The notes: generated from the letters alone by a model not told the origin. A stretch of DNA of 64,000 nucleotides from Candidatus Poseidoniales archaeon (GCA_003602575.1 QQRY01000001.1:100032-164031), one strand, 5' to 3'; numbered from the stretch's first letter, positions 7,901 through 17,665 are shown. Numbers and translations are program-made.

Positions 7901-9856
7901 GCCAGAAGGATCAACTAAAATTAAATCTAAATTATTGACTAATTTTGACTGACTTTGTGCAGAATTAGCACTTCCGGCTTCATCGGTCCACACAAGCGTG
8001 ATATCGATGCCATGGCTGGGGTCTAGATTCAAGTCATAAAGTAGACCAAAACCTGAACGAAGTGATTTCTTGTCGTCGAAGTATGTCGACAAAATCGTGG
8101 TATCATCAGTAGGTAGTATTGTTTGTTCAAGATTTATTTGCCCCCAACCTTCTAAATTATTAGGAATATCTGGTGCTCCTAAATCGGTTGCTCCGTTGAT
8201 TAGTGCAGCTTTGATTAATGATGCTGAAGGTGAACTGATTCCCATCTGTTCACGTAAAAATTCCCTTGTTAGTGAGGCTATTCCTCCAGTGACAGCAGTT
8301 GCTTGAGAAGTTCCAGATAAAGACATGTAAAGCGGGTCTCCGTCGCCGTGGACACCTGTACCGCAAGAAAGACCTGAAGGGGATTTGGCCTCTTCAGCCC
8401 TTCCTGAACAAATTTCTATCCCTGGAGCGACTAAATCTGGTTTAATTCTACCATCAAGAGTTGGCCCTTGACTAGAAATTGCTGCTACTGCACCTGCAGA
8501 TGCTGATGAACTTGAACCTGTTGTACTCGCACCAATAGAGAGGATATTCTTCGCAGTACCTGGAGGTGAAATTTGTGATGCGCCGCTGGAACCTCTGTCA
8601 CCAACAGAGAAAATCGGTAATACAGAAGGTTCATCCCATACAAACTGGTCAACGGAACGTGAATCCGCAGTATACTCTCCGAAGTTTCCGTTTAGTCCCC
8701 AAGCATTAATGGCAATTCTAGCAGTTTTCTGCTTGGCATCCAAAAGAAGGTTGTAAATCGAACCTTGCCGTCCAAAAACTCCTGTGGGGTCATGCTCAAG
8801 CGCATACATTGTAACCAATGCTTCAGGAGCCATACCCTTCGCAGAAGAGTCTCCCGAGCCATCTCCAATTGCAGTTAAAGTCACATGCGTACCATGTCCT
8901 GTGTTACTATCAATAGGAGAAGAATCTAAACCGAACTGTGTGTAAATTGCGGAAACACGTCCAGAAATATCAGGATGATCTCTATCTAAACCAGTATCTG
9001 CAATCGCTAACATCTCACCTGAACCATCTAATGTGAATGTTGCAGAATTCTCTACATCAACAACGCCTGAAATAGCACCTGCGACAGCATTGTGTAGTTC
9101 AAGTCCATGTCCTTGTTCGATCCAAATTATTCTTCCATCAGAAGAGGCTTGGTCAATGAAATGAATTAAATTTGAGTTTGAAAGTGAAACTTGACATGCC
9201 CCAATACCACACCAAGCATCAACAGCTCCGTAATTTGTCAAGTCTAAAACTAATTTTTCAAATCCACCAAAATGTAAATCACTAGATGGGATGATCATCA
9301 AAGTATTATCGTTTTGAATTTCAAGTACTTCGCTACTAACTCTCCAACCAGGGTGCATGTTACCAATCCAACGAATCTGAGAGTCTTCACTCATCACATC
9401 ATAGACTTCAGCAGTATTTTCTGGCAGCCTTATCAACATTGTTGAGTCGCCTAGGTAATCTATAACTGTAAAACCATATTTTGATTGTAACTCATCGAGT
9501 TCTATTCCTGAAAAGTATTCTAATTGTAGAAGTGCGAATCCAGTATTTAGATAATCAAAGTCATCACTTAGAAAACCAGTAACTTTTGGCCCGTTTGATT
9601 TGAGAGGGTCAAATGTTCCCGAAGATAACTGAACTAAACCCGAGCCCCGATGTTGTTCAACTCCTGTCAAACTCATCGATGCTGCCTGATGCCAACTCAT
9701 TGTTGCCATCTCTAACTTCTGTTGCTCAGAATAATCAGGTTCAATAAGTTCCAATGACTCTGAAAAATGATTATTTTTACTGGACATAAGTACAGGTGAA
9801 AATGAGGTAAGCAAAAATAGTGCCAGCATCAAAAGAACACGACGATGGTTCACCAT
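4946..9856 (-). CDS. Giant membrane-anchored subtilisin-like protease
   Basis: 1636 residues. A signal peptide (about 1-25) is followed by a prodomain-like region to about 270 and an S8 protease domain. The complete triad is visible: Asp287 in IADTGLD, His321 in GHGTHV and Ser517 in GTSQAT. Residues 600-1460 are a chain of beta-sandwich modules, with repeated phrases such as NxGNS and PGDSxxFxxxV that recall CARDB/NEW3 alpha-galactosidase-type domains. One transmembrane segment spans about 1470-1490, followed by a roughly 140-residue cytoplasmic tail rich in Pro that ends in PPTGLPPGWSVEQWNAYG. It probably digests extracellular protein at the cell surface. The tail is shared with the 1812-residue protein further right. 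It stands alone on the minus strand. Confidence 0.9.
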   Translation of the reverse strand: MVNHRRVLLMLALFLLTSFSPVLMSSKNNHFSESLELIEPDYSEQQKLEMATMSWHQAASMSLTGVEQHRGSGLVQLSSGTFDPLKSNGPKVTGFLSDDFDYLNTGFALLQLEYFSGIELDELQSKYGFTVIDYLGDSTMLIRLPENTAEVYDVMSEDSQIRWIGNMHPGWRVSSEVLEIQNDNTLMIIPSSDLHFGGFEKLVLDLTNYGAVDAWCGIGACQVSLSNSNLIHFIDQASSDGRIIWIEQGHGLELHNAVAGAISGVVDVENSATFTLDGSGEMLAIADTGLDRDHPDISGRVSAIYTQFGLDSSPIDSNTGHGTHVTLTAIGDGSGDSSAKGMAPEALVTMYALEHDPTGVFGRQGSIYNLLLDAKQKTARIAINAWGLNGNFGEYTADSRSVDQFVWDEPSVLPIFSVGDRGSSGASQISPPGTAKNILSIGASTTGSSSSASAGAVAAISSQGPTLDGRIKPDLVAPGIEICSGRAEEAKSPSGLSCGTGVHGDGDPLYMSLSGTSQATAVTGGIASLTREFLREQMGISSPSASLIKAALINGATDLGAPDIPNNLEGWGQINLEQTILPTDDTTILSTYFDDKKSLRSGFGLLYDLNLDPSHGIDITLVWTDEAGSANSAQSQSKLVNNLDLILVDPSGNQWLGNDFASGFSKQGGTADDLNNVERIKIAPGTFTNSGNWLVKVMHRGGNEQDFSIVITGDMSIQPKSDLTTFNESIYLSSQNPLQNDVVSVRVAWMNQGTLDTTGFHWILEDLTEGTILMQGDSQGVASSEVESVITTRSFSTTGIHTLKLSLDTDNVIQEMNDESSGIDNNIITTDIEVTSLGVRVIALNEDGSEPVSPEDRAASAIKIFDVRNETGIDVPVRIKNEGTGTQSVTLSVTNVQEKHPIYNYFIVPEDAWTKQYSDNGPFSLTGQGSSGDYKDVILRFENEYANLDDSNNPRYARFGTFYVDITVQYQSLPTVSHSQRLTIEIGQVDDVNVVSAGTSGLAAKPGESVAFSISAQNVGNSAAQYSVTCESENRWQIMLGNSNSSTLDFEPLDISAYLSMPVRIFVPPVAYGLPAVGETDQISCYVTSTTDLTLNYSEVVTVSVMEKEEFQAHLLDDGVPVGTNLITRDVLVDSGEIKFLDYEIRNLGNSILDMDISIQPSNPSWFLKAYSDTENDSRKVSITIQPGDSQIVQFQINVPTAALEGDSNSFTLRAEISDFNYVTNTTRILVKEDVSLELTGPESLSASISSDFSYNDLMVSNTGNSVLNLNWSYSLPPDGWLVGFSNPVKVINPREQVTVSIGLVPPLNEEISLSSFSLTVSVSAESNGRSVMETLQFDVKVEESPFGNLSSNTNSLKDFIGIEVGNEESQIITFRNDGNTIIEGDVSAIVTDLEGVEVSGWNTDVKPSKISGLMPGDSIEFEVMVEPKDGAEKGSFQILINVTSDSKIVAQMTISSSIQSSKGNSGLFNSVPWYISVLILSTLLVSGVIFARRMKRSGSISSDDSQLVSADNYVNPEYISNRRDEALDIGNSVNEITSGEVSADEIAAALAQSMELPSFGNAPNIPKGMPPKMNIPAGMPPKLNLPPVIPLPKINPPLPQTPALTRPLPPTGLPPGWSVEQWNAYGHMWLEQNNK

Positions 9857-9916
9857 AACACATCGGACTCCTGTGAGGTTTTTGAAAACAACCCCATGAT
9901 GACCTCTAAATGCTCA

Positions 9917-10954
9917 TCAAATATTGTTATATTTTGAGATTGCTGAGTCTGTCTTCATAACTGATTTTTCCCAATTGGATTCCACACCCATCAATGCTCT
10001 AATAGCATCAACATTTTCTGGAATAACATCAGATTCTTGATGTATCGCTTGGAAATAATAAAGAGTATTTCCTTCCAACTTCACACCATCTTTCCAGACA
10101 AAAATTTCATGTAAATCGCCCCACTTACGACCTATGTCCCTTGCAAATTCCATAACTTCGGCGGTGGTAGTAATTCCAGTTTCTCCACCATTCATCAAAA
10201 TGATCCTTGGTTGAGAGCCCCACATAGAAAGTACCTTTTCCGTATCTAGTCCATGCCCTTCTGGCAATGTCGCAACTATTACATGAACGTGCATTATAGT
10301 AGTTGGAACTGCAACTGCCATGGAATTAATTGAGATCTCAGGCTTGACAGTCATTACATCAGGACCATGGTGAGAAGGTACTTTTAGAACCGGCTTGATT
10401 GCATTGATTGGTCCTTTGTTTGAGTCACCAGGGTCTGCTGCTCGACGAATCATAGTACACTCAACACTTAACTCACCACAGTGATTGTAAAGAGGTACTA
10501 ATGTCCTTGAAAGTCCGGTAGTATTGCAGGAAACTACACGAGTACCTTCTGCATTGAGGTTCTCTTCATGATTTGCTGATGAAGTATAAGACAACTCAGT
10601 CATCGAATGTTTCTCTCCACCTTGAAAAATCCACTTTACGCCGGCTGATTGATATTTTTCTTTGTTAGAAGCACCTATTTTGCCAGGTGAACAATCCACT
10701 ACAATGTCAGCAACAGAAAGTAAATCTGATAATCCTCCATGACACTCATATCCAGCTTTACCAAATGCATCAATTCTTTCTTGCTCATCAAATGTACAAT
10801 AGATGGGATATCCTTTTCTCACTGCTAAATCACAACCAAATGCAGGCCTAGTCTTAGTTACACCAACAATTTCCATATCATCTTGAGCGTCGACAGCATC
10901 TGCAACTCTCTTACCAATTGTTCCATATCCGTTGATAGCCACCTTAATTGTCAT
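9917..10954 (-). CDS. gap2: Glyceraldehyde-3-phosphate dehydrogenase, archaeal type II
   Basis: 345 residues from ATG 10954, the usual archaeal length. The Rossmann start is KVAINGYGTIGKRV, and the catalytic Cys is at residue 143 in VVSCNTTGLSR. It interconverts glyceraldehyde-3-phosphate and 1,3-bisphosphoglycerate with NAD(P); in many archaea this enzyme runs mainly in the gluconeogenic direction. The frame is open 27 codons further upstream to 11035, but that extension does not look like a GAPDH N terminus, and GGTGAG lies just before ATG 10954. It is divergent from the GXGXG gene, leaving about 130 bp for two promoters. Confidence 0.95.
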   Translation of the reverse strand: MTIKVAINGYGTIGKRVADAVDAQDDMEIVGVTKTRPAFGCDLAVRKGYPIYCTFDEQERIDAFGKAGYECHGGLSDLLSVADIVVDCSPGKIGASNKEKYQSAGVKWIFQGGEKHSMTELSYTSSANHEENLNAEGTRVVSCNTTGLSRTLVPLYNHCGELSVECTMIRRAADPGDSNKGPINAIKPVLKVPSHHGPDVMTVKPEISINSMAVAVPTTIMHVHVIVATLPEGHGLDTEKVLSMWGSQPRIILMNGGETGITTTAEVMEFARDIGRKWGDLHEIFVWKDGVKLEGNTLYYFQAIHQESDVIPENVDAIRALMGVESNWEKSVMKTDSAISKYNNI

Positions 10955-11082
10955 GCCCTCACCGATTACCTGTCCTTGAAGTCCCTCTATTAACAAATCG
11001 TTAGAAATATCTTGGTCAAAAACATCACAATTCATAATTTGCTCAAAGAAAGTATATGTTCAAGATACTTCGACATAGGCTC

Positions 11083-12663
11083 ATGGCGGATGTGTTGGAT
11101 ATTGTCGAACGCTCGTTTAGTATCAATTTAAAACTCGGTTCTAGACTTGAAGCTGCAGCCCAACAAAATGCCATCTTACGTATTGGATGGACCAATTCAG
11201 GAGAACCGGTTCCAAAGAAAGGTGAGTTGGGGCTTTGTCCTGGCTTGCCTAAAGGTTCAAAACTTAGGGCTTTAGGAGTATTGGGTTCATGGATTGCAGC
11301 ATTTGGTAATGGTGGCAATTTCACAATCCAAGGCGATAGCGGCTCATTTCTTGGCGCAGGAAATAATGGAAATATAATCACATGTGAACAAAGTTCTGGA
11401 AACTATGCAGGTTTCGCTATGAAGACTGGAAAAATCAGTATCCTAGACGGAGCCGGTAATGATGCCGGTTCATGTATGACTGGAGGCTTACTCTACATTA
11501 GAGGAAATGTCGGTTCGAGAGTCGGAGGTGGAATGACTGGAGGATTAATTGTAGTAGACGGTGACGTTGGTAGCGACCCAGGGGCTGGAATGACTGGCGG
11601 TCGAATAATTATCAATGGAAGGTGCCCTAATCCTCCAGAGGGAGTGGCTTTGAGACCATTGACTGCTGCTGAACAAAAAGAAATCAACAAACAACTCGAT
11701 GATAAAAATCATGAAATTCCAAAAGATGCAATGTGCTTAGAAGCAAATGATACTATTTCAAGTCAAAATAGAGAAAATTTAGTTTCAAGTGGAGATCTTT
11801 CCGGAATTGGTTTGGTCCCTGGTGATGAAGGAAGAAAAATGCACTATGTCACTTGTGACACTGTTGCATTGATTGGGGAGAGAGGAGATGAAAACATACC
11901 TGTTGCTCTACCGTTGCCAATGATTCCTTGCATAGATGACGCTAAAGAATTGAAATTACCAAAAGATACCGATATTGCATTGGTTGATTGTCTAAATAAG
12001 CAACCATTCATGACTCGCCACAACCCTAGGAATAATGACTTTTTACTAATTGATTGTGAAAACCTATCTGATGTTTCACAAAGTATTACTCAATCGGGAG
12101 GTATAATCCTTGACTTCACATCTTTACCCAGTATGGATTCAGAAGAAATTGATGGCATGCTAGTGGCTCTTCGCTCTCTATCTGGAAGAAATAAGCCATA
12201 TGGCATCATAGAAGGCATTGGAAGAATAAACAGACTTCATACTCAAGCAACATATCATAATGCAGACCTAGCCATTTGTAAAATCGAAGATAATTCTGGA
12301 ATTTCCGAGGCGGCTAGCTTACCGCTAATCGGTAGAAGTAACAAGGCAACCCTAGAAGGAACTGATACAGATTCTGGAATATTACTTGGCTTTTCTGCAG
12401 ATGCCCAAGATCTAGCAATTCTATCAGCGACTGGAATTAAAGTGACATGTTGCGAAGTTCCGATGATAGATGCTATGGATTTAGCAATGTGGATACAAGG
12501 ATTGAATAGAGGCTTATCAAGCATTCTTCGAGAGTTAGGATTAGAATCAATAGACGGGTTGAATAGACTACATCTTCGTGCATTAGACCATGAGACTGCC
12601 GCTGTAAGTGGTTTGAGATTAGCGGGGTACGAGAGGCCATTACCACATTGGTTTGCAAGATGA
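11083..12663 (+). CDS. GXGXG-domain protein, glutamate-synthase related
   Basis: 526 residues from ATG 11083 (MADVLD); an ATG at 11056 would add nine residues. Residues about 20-190 form a right-handed beta-helix of the GXGXG type, with repeats such as GGGMTGGLIVVDGDVG and GAGMTGGRIIINGRC. This domain is known from the C terminus of glutamate synthase and from formylmethanofuran dehydrogenase subunit C. The last 60 residues (ILRELGLESIDGL, then SGLRLAGYERPLP) resemble the end of a glutamate-synthase FMN domain. The Cys cluster of that domain (CxxCxxxxCP) is missing. The domain order is the reverse of GOGAT. Ten bases separate it from pheT. The catalytic role is unknown. Confidence 0.7.
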   Translation: MADVLDIVERSFSINLKLGSRLEAAAQQNAILRIGWTNSGEPVPKKGELGLCPGLPKGSKLRALGVLGSWIAAFGNGGNFTIQGDSGSFLGAGNNGNIITCEQSSGNYAGFAMKTGKISILDGAGNDAGSCMTGGLLYIRGNVGSRVGGGMTGGLIVVDGDVGSDPGAGMTGGRIIINGRCPNPPEGVALRPLTAAEQKEINKQLDDKNHEIPKDAMCLEANDTISSQNRENLVSSGDLSGIGLVPGDEGRKMHYVTCDTVALIGERGDENIPVALPLPMIPCIDDAKELKLPKDTDIALVDCLNKQPFMTRHNPRNNDFLLIDCENLSDVSQSITQSGGIILDFTSLPSMDSEEIDGMLVALRSLSGRNKPYGIIEGIGRINRLHTQATYHNADLAICKIEDNSGISEAASLPLIGRSNKATLEGTDTDSGILLGFSADAQDLAILSATGIKVTCCEVPMIDAMDLAMWIQGLNRGLSSILRELGLESIDGLNRLHLRALDHETAAVSGLRLAGYERPLPHWFAR

Positions 12664-12672
12664 GGAATAACT

Positions 12673-14364
12673 ATGCCAACAATTTCTGTCGAGCAAAATT
12701 TGATTACAAGTCTTCTTGCTAAGCATGACTTAGTTAACGACATTGAGGTTCTATCCAATGAATTACCACTTTTAGGCACAGATATCGATAACTGTACCGA
12801 AGATATTCTAGACATTGAGATTTTTCCAAATCGGCCTGATTTACTTTCTGGTGAAACCCTTTCTAAAGCGATAAGAAATTTCATACATGGACAGAAAGCA
12901 ACTCCAAGTTTGGATGTTAAACAAGGAGAAATCAAAATATCTGTTGATAGAGAATTAGAAAATATTCGACCAATTATCCTTGCAGGAGTGGTTAGGGGAG
13001 TCAAGTTGGAAGATGATTTAGAGGTTGATGCATTTATCAAATCACTGATGGACCATCAGGAAAAATTACACTTCGCATTGGGTAGAGGTAGACGTAGGGC
13101 ATCAATTGGAGTTCATGACCTTAGTACGTTAAAGCCGCCATTTAGGGTTAAGGCGGTTTCAGGAGATACAAAATTCACACCTCTTGCAATGAATGAAGAA
13201 ATGAGTATTGAGGAGATATTAGATAATCATCCAAAGGGTATTGATTACGCACACCTGTTAGAAGGATTTGATAAATTCCCCGTAATTACAGACTCGAATG
13301 ATGCAATCTTATCTTTCCCTCCGATTATTAATGGTAATCATACTACTGTTAACAAAAACACTAGAGATTTCTTCATCGATGTAACCGGATGGGATCAGCG
13401 TTCTTGTGAGGCTAGTTTGATGTTAATTGCTTCACAATTATGTGAAAGAGGAGGAGAAATCGAATCTGTTGAAGTAACTTCGTTTGACGGTGTTGTAAAA
13501 CAATATCCCGATGGTTCTGCAATTCAACATGAGGTTCCTACTGATTTGCTGGATGGCTTATTAGGTCGGATTTTAACCGATGAAGAAATTTCTAAAGCAA
13601 TTAATCGAATGGGAGGGAGGTATATTTCCAGAAACCCAGAAAATTCCATCACTGTTGAAATGCCTAGATGGAGATTTGATATATTGCACCCAGTAGATTT
13701 GGTTGAAGATATTGCAATTGGCCACGGATACGAAGATTTAGGTTCCGATGTACCTAAAGCACCGATGACTGCTATACCTCGTAGCGATGGACATTTGCGC
13801 AGAAGAATCCGTGATTCGATGCAGGGCCTAGGTTTCATGCAAATTCAATCACTTACCCTATCAAATGATGATGACCAATTTAATTTCATTAGATTTCCAC
13901 CCGTCGGAGAAGTTACAAGAATCACTAATCCAATCACCATTGACCACACATTGCTTAGACAATATTTGACGCCTGGCTTGATGCGCTTACTTGCAACAAA
14001 TCAACATCATAATCTCCCCCAAAGTGTATACGAACTAGGTACTGTTGTAAGAGACCACAAAAACTCGGATAGAGTTGCATTCTTGGTAGCTGAGCGTAGT
14101 GGTGGATTTGCAGCAGTTAGAGGGCGAGTTCAAGCATTTATGAGAGATATTGGAGCTGTAGATTACACTATTGAGAAGTTGCCCGATGGCGAAGGCCCTT
14201 GGCTGAGCGGACGATCTGCTAAAGTTGTAATCGATGGAATTCATGTTGGGTGTTTTGGAGAGATGGACCCTATAATTTCAGAAAAGTTTGAACTTCGTGT
14301 TCCTATAAGTGGAGCTGAATTTTCACTAACCAATTTGGCAGAATCTATTTCAGACCCAGTATGA
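12673..14364 (+). CDS. pheT: Phenylalanyl-tRNA synthetase beta subunit, archaeal type
   Basis: 563 residues, matching the compact archaeal/eukaryotic beta subunit of about 550 residues rather than the 800-residue bacterial form with an EMAP domain. Near the N terminus is DIEIFPNRPDLLSGE, the B1-domain signature. A B5 domain precedes the class II-like core that begins around WRFDILHPVDLVEDIAIGHGY. The beta subunit carries tRNA-recognition and editing (B3/B4) functions and forms an (alpha-beta)2 enzyme. The pheS gene is not in the window. It is probably co-transcribed with the upstream GXGXG gene and followed by a T8 tract. Confidence 0.95.
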   Translation: MPTISVEQNLITSLLAKHDLVNDIEVLSNELPLLGTDIDNCTEDILDIEIFPNRPDLLSGETLSKAIRNFIHGQKATPSLDVKQGEIKISVDRELENIRPIILAGVVRGVKLEDDLEVDAFIKSLMDHQEKLHFALGRGRRRASIGVHDLSTLKPPFRVKAVSGDTKFTPLAMNEEMSIEEILDNHPKGIDYAHLLEGFDKFPVITDSNDAILSFPPIINGNHTTVNKNTRDFFIDVTGWDQRSCEASLMLIASQLCERGGEIESVEVTSFDGVVKQYPDGSAIQHEVPTDLLDGLLGRILTDEEISKAINRMGGRYISRNPENSITVEMPRWRFDILHPVDLVEDIAIGHGYEDLGSDVPKAPMTAIPRSDGHLRRRIRDSMQGLGFMQIQSLTLSNDDDQFNFIRFPPVGEVTRITNPITIDHTLLRQYLTPGLMRLLATNQHHNLPQSVYELGTVVRDHKNSDRVAFLVAERSGGFAAVRGRVQAFMRDIGAVDYTIEKLPDGEGPWLSGRSAKVVIDGIHVGCFGEMDPIISEKFELRVPISGAEFSLTNLAESISDPV

Positions 14365-14365
14365 G

Positions 14366-14373
14366 TTTTTTTT
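14366..14373 (+). terminator. T8 tract after pheT
   Basis: Eight T residues start two bases after the pheT stop codon. Archaeal transcription commonly ends at such U tracts, so this probably ends the GXGXG-pheT transcript. Confidence 0.5.
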
Positions 14374-14420
14374 GAACAAAACACCCGAGTGTTTCAAGAG
14401 ACTTACTCATTGCACTGCCT

Positions 14421-16886
14421 ATGAGCAGAGGAGTGGTCCTGATGTTGTTGGTGACAATTTTTGCACCAATGGTTTATGCCACCGCAAATACTCAATCACG
14501 AAGTGATTTTGTAGGGGTTAATTCTCAGGAAGAACTTATCATACACCGTAGTGAAACATTAGAGGTGCCAATTACTCTTCAAAACATTAAGGATTACACA
14601 CAGACTTACACATTAGAATTACTTTCAATTGGTGATGACTTGAGTGTTACTGGGCTTCCTTTGCAATATACTTTGGATCCTAACGGGCTTCGTCAAGTTA
14701 AATTTAGTATCACAGGTGACTCAAATGCAGGATATGCATCAAGTACCTTGAAATTGAATATTACTAATGATGTAAATTTGGATGAATATCACCATATTGA
14801 AATCGATATTGAAATTATGCCTCAATCAGACTTAGAGTTCGGGGTTGAAGGAATTTCACAATTCGTTGTTGATGCAGAAGTCCGCACTAATCTTGCAGTC
14901 AATATTACCAATAATGCATTACTTTCTGATGAAGTAACCTATAGCATCTCCACGCAATCATCATGGAATTGGGGTTGGACCATGAATCAAACCAACGGAA
15001 ATAATGCGTTAGAGACTCTATCACCCGGACAATTATCTTATGTTTATTTCTGGGTTGACATACCTTCTGTAGTGGATGGCTCGCCACTGTTTGAAACTGG
15101 ACCTAGATTCACCCTTATTGCGTCTTCAGGATTAGATTATGCCAAAAGTCAATGGTCATTTGATCTCTTAATGAGTGCTTATAGAAATATTTCTATCGAC
15201 TATGTAGAGGAAAATTTGACACTAGATCCTAATGAAAATGATAGAGTAAGCATCACTGTTCGAAATGTTGGTAATGTAAATAATAAAATTAGCATTGCAC
15301 TAGAGGCTATAGATGATTCTGGACAGCCAATTGCAAATATGGGACTTGCTGATAGAGTAGAGTTTGACGGCTGGACTGCTGCCCTTTTTGGCGCTAAAGA
15401 AGATATAGATCTCTTGCCTAATCAAGGACGCACATTTGAAGTCGGAATACAATCACCAAATGACTATTCAGGAAATTTTAATGTCAGAGTACATATCTAC
15501 CCTATCGGGGATATTTCAAAGAAAAATATCGTAGATGTTAGTGCGGATATTGAATGGGTACGTAATGGAAATTTAGAATTGATTAATGAGGAGTGTCTTG
15601 AGTTATTACCAGGACAACAATGTAAATCTGAATTTAGAATTACCAATACAGGAAATGCATTAGATAATTTTGAAATTAAGGTTAATGAAATACCTTCTTT
15701 CTTGCAATTTACTGGATCATCTTTGTCCTATAACTTACTACCAAATCAAGTTATTACAAGTGAAGAAATAATTGTAACGGCAAGACAAGAAGCCTTCGCA
15801 TTTGAAAATGGAAATATCGAATTTCAACTAGTACTTTCGGGAAGTCAAGAAGTGGTTTCAGAGGCTAGTAATACAGTGGTCATCGCTCCGCAAATTAACT
15901 GGAGTTTAGAGGAATTAGTCGAAGAAATCGATGCTAAAGGTAGACTCTCTATTGCTATGACTTTGAAGAATAATGGTAATGCCATTGACGGACTAGTAGT
16001 TCAACTGGAGTGTTCACACTCAACACAAATGACCTTCATACCACCAAGTAATGCAATTATTGAAGATGGGGTTGGTTTCCCTAGGTCTTTTGAAATTAAT
16101 GACTTACCATTAGGCTCTAATTTCACGATTAGAGCATGGGCTGAAATACCTGATGACCAAACAAGTAATGGAACAATGGAGTTGTACACTACAGTACGCT
16201 CAAGATTTGCTCCTGATCAACCATTTATTTTCACATCTTCAGCAGATTATCTCGGCGAGTCATGGCGTTCTGATGTTGAAGAAAATGATGATTATAGTTT
16301 TACTAAATTCACATCGGATGTAAAAATAATTGTCAAATCATGGGGTTTTGTGATTTTAGCAGTCATCATATCAACCATGATATTAAATCGGTCATTGAAA
16401 GACAGAAAGCAGAGATTGGAAGAGGAAGCTCTCAGACAATCATTATACAAGAAGAAAAACCCTGAGCAAGTAGAAGATTGGATGGGGAAATTTGAGCAGA
16501 AAAGTCAAACTGAAATGCAGGTGATTGAATCACCTGAAATCTCATCGGAAAGATTCGAGAATACATTCAAAAAATTTGCAGGACCTACTAAGCAAGCTTC
16601 TGCTCCAGTCGATGAACGATTAAGAGAGGCAGCAGGATTAGTATTAGATGTACATGATAAGACCAGTGTTATTGAATCGGCAGATGAATTGCTCGAACAG
16701 ATATCGAATGAAGGAATTGCGAGACCAATAAAGCAGAATCAATCTCTCGAGATGAAACCGGAGGAAACAAGTCTCACAACAAGAAATGACCCTAATAATA
16801 TTACAAATAAAAATCAACCAGCAGTAACAACCGTACAAAATTCTGTACCACTGCCAAAAAAGATTGAGGATGATTTAGATTTTTGA
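14421..16886 (+). CDS. Membrane-anchored surface protein with beta-sandwich repeats
   Basis: 821 residues. The signal peptide is clear (MSRGVVLMLLVTIFAPMVYA). The ectodomain (about 25-630) is built from NEW3/CARDB-like modules, with recurring phrases such as RNVGNVNNKISIALE, TNTGNALDNFEI and KNNGNAIDGLVVQLE. One transmembrane helix lies around residues 637-657 (WGFVILAVIISTMIL), followed by a basic stretch and a cytoplasmic tail of about 160 residues that is mostly charged and helical. The tail lacks the GLPxGW motif of the giant proteins. It sits between pheT and rnhB; its stop codon overlaps the upstream region of rnhB, so the two may be co-transcribed. The function is unknown; a cell-envelope or adhesion role is inference. 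Confidence 0.75.
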   Translation: MSRGVVLMLLVTIFAPMVYATANTQSRSDFVGVNSQEELIIHRSETLEVPITLQNIKDYTQTYTLELLSIGDDLSVTGLPLQYTLDPNGLRQVKFSITGDSNAGYASSTLKLNITNDVNLDEYHHIEIDIEIMPQSDLEFGVEGISQFVVDAEVRTNLAVNITNNALLSDEVTYSISTQSSWNWGWTMNQTNGNNALETLSPGQLSYVYFWVDIPSVVDGSPLFETGPRFTLIASSGLDYAKSQWSFDLLMSAYRNISIDYVEENLTLDPNENDRVSITVRNVGNVNNKISIALEAIDDSGQPIANMGLADRVEFDGWTAALFGAKEDIDLLPNQGRTFEVGIQSPNDYSGNFNVRVHIYPIGDISKKNIVDVSADIEWVRNGNLELINEECLELLPGQQCKSEFRITNTGNALDNFEIKVNEIPSFLQFTGSSLSYNLLPNQVITSEEIIVTARQEAFAFENGNIEFQLVLSGSQEVVSEASNTVVIAPQINWSLEELVEEIDAKGRLSIAMTLKNNGNAIDGLVVQLECSHSTQMTFIPPSNAIIEDGVGFPRSFEINDLPLGSNFTIRAWAEIPDDQTSNGTMELYTTVRSRFAPDQPFIFTSSADYLGESWRSDVEENDDYSFTKFTSDVKIIVKSWGFVILAVIISTMILNRSLKDRKQRLEEEALRQSLYKKKNPEQVEDWMGKFEQKSQTEMQVIESPEISSERFENTFKKFAGPTKQASAPVDERLREAAGLVLDVHDKTSVIESADELLEQISNEGIARPIKQNQSLEMKPEETSLTTRNDPNNITNKNQPAVTTVQNSVPLPKKIEDDLDF

Positions 16887-16894
16887 GAGATAAT

Positions 16895-17614
16895 ATGTGG
16901 AAAATAGGTTCTGATGAAGCAGGTAGGGGCCCAGTTATCGGCCCACTGGTAGTTTGTGCTGTGGCAATGCCCATTGAAGAACATGATAATTTGATTGAAA
17001 ATGGTGTAAAAGACTCTAAATTTTTAAGTTCCATGAAGAGACAAGAATTGAAAAATTGGTTTATGGAAAATAGCAAGACTAAACCTTGGTATTATAGTAT
17101 CATAATATGCTCACCTGAACGCATAGATTCATCGTCAGGAAATCAGGGGTTGAATGTACTAGAAACAGAATTATTTGCAGAAGCGATAAATTCTCTTCCT
17201 TCTAATGTAAAAGAATCTGTCACTATTCTAAATGATGCTTGTGACGTTAAGCCAAAAAGATTCAGCGACCGAATTGCTAACCAATTGGTCTCATGGCCAT
17301 GGCCTAGGTCTTCTATTACTAGCGAACATAAAGCAGATGAAAATGACCCTTTCGTTGGAATGGCGAGTATTTTAGCTAAAGAGAAAAGAGATGAATGCAT
17401 CAAAGAGATATCTGATAAACTGGGCTTCTCTGTTGGTTCGGGTTATCCAAGTGACCCCAATACTAAGAAAATAATTCCACAATTAATTGGCGATACACCA
17501 CATCCACAACTTCGTTGGAGTTGGGCAACTGTAGAACGTGAGTGGAATAAAATTCATAAAAAAGAATTGCCTAAAAGAAACTCGGCGCCAAAAAATCAGT
17601 CTACATTATTCTAA
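16895..17614 (+). CDS. rnhB: Ribonuclease HII
   Basis: 239 residues from ATG 16895. The N-terminal motif GSDEAGRGPVIGP holds the first catalytic Asp and Glu (residues 7 and 8). The third acid is in LNDACDVKP, and the fourth is probably in the EHKADENDPFVGMASILAK region, which is conserved in the family. The enzyme cuts the RNA strand of RNA-DNA hybrids, including single embedded ribonucleotides. The length fits archaeal RNase HII. A TTG at 16883 would extend the frame four residues and overlap the previous gene; the ATG is preferred because GAGAG precedes it and the protein starts directly at the core strand. Confidence 0.95.
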   Translation: MWKIGSDEAGRGPVIGPLVVCAVAMPIEEHDNLIENGVKDSKFLSSMKRQELKNWFMENSKTKPWYYSIIICSPERIDSSSGNQGLNVLETELFAEAINSLPSNVKESVTILNDACDVKPKRFSDRIANQLVSWPWPRSSITSEHKADENDPFVGMASILAKEKRDECIKEISDKLGFSVGSGYPSDPNTKKIIPQLIGDTPHPQLRWSWATVEREWNKIHKKELPKRNSAPKNQSTLF

Positions 17615-17665
17615 ATTTCAAGATTTTTGCCCATGCACTTCATGAAGTATCAGTATTAGGATTGT

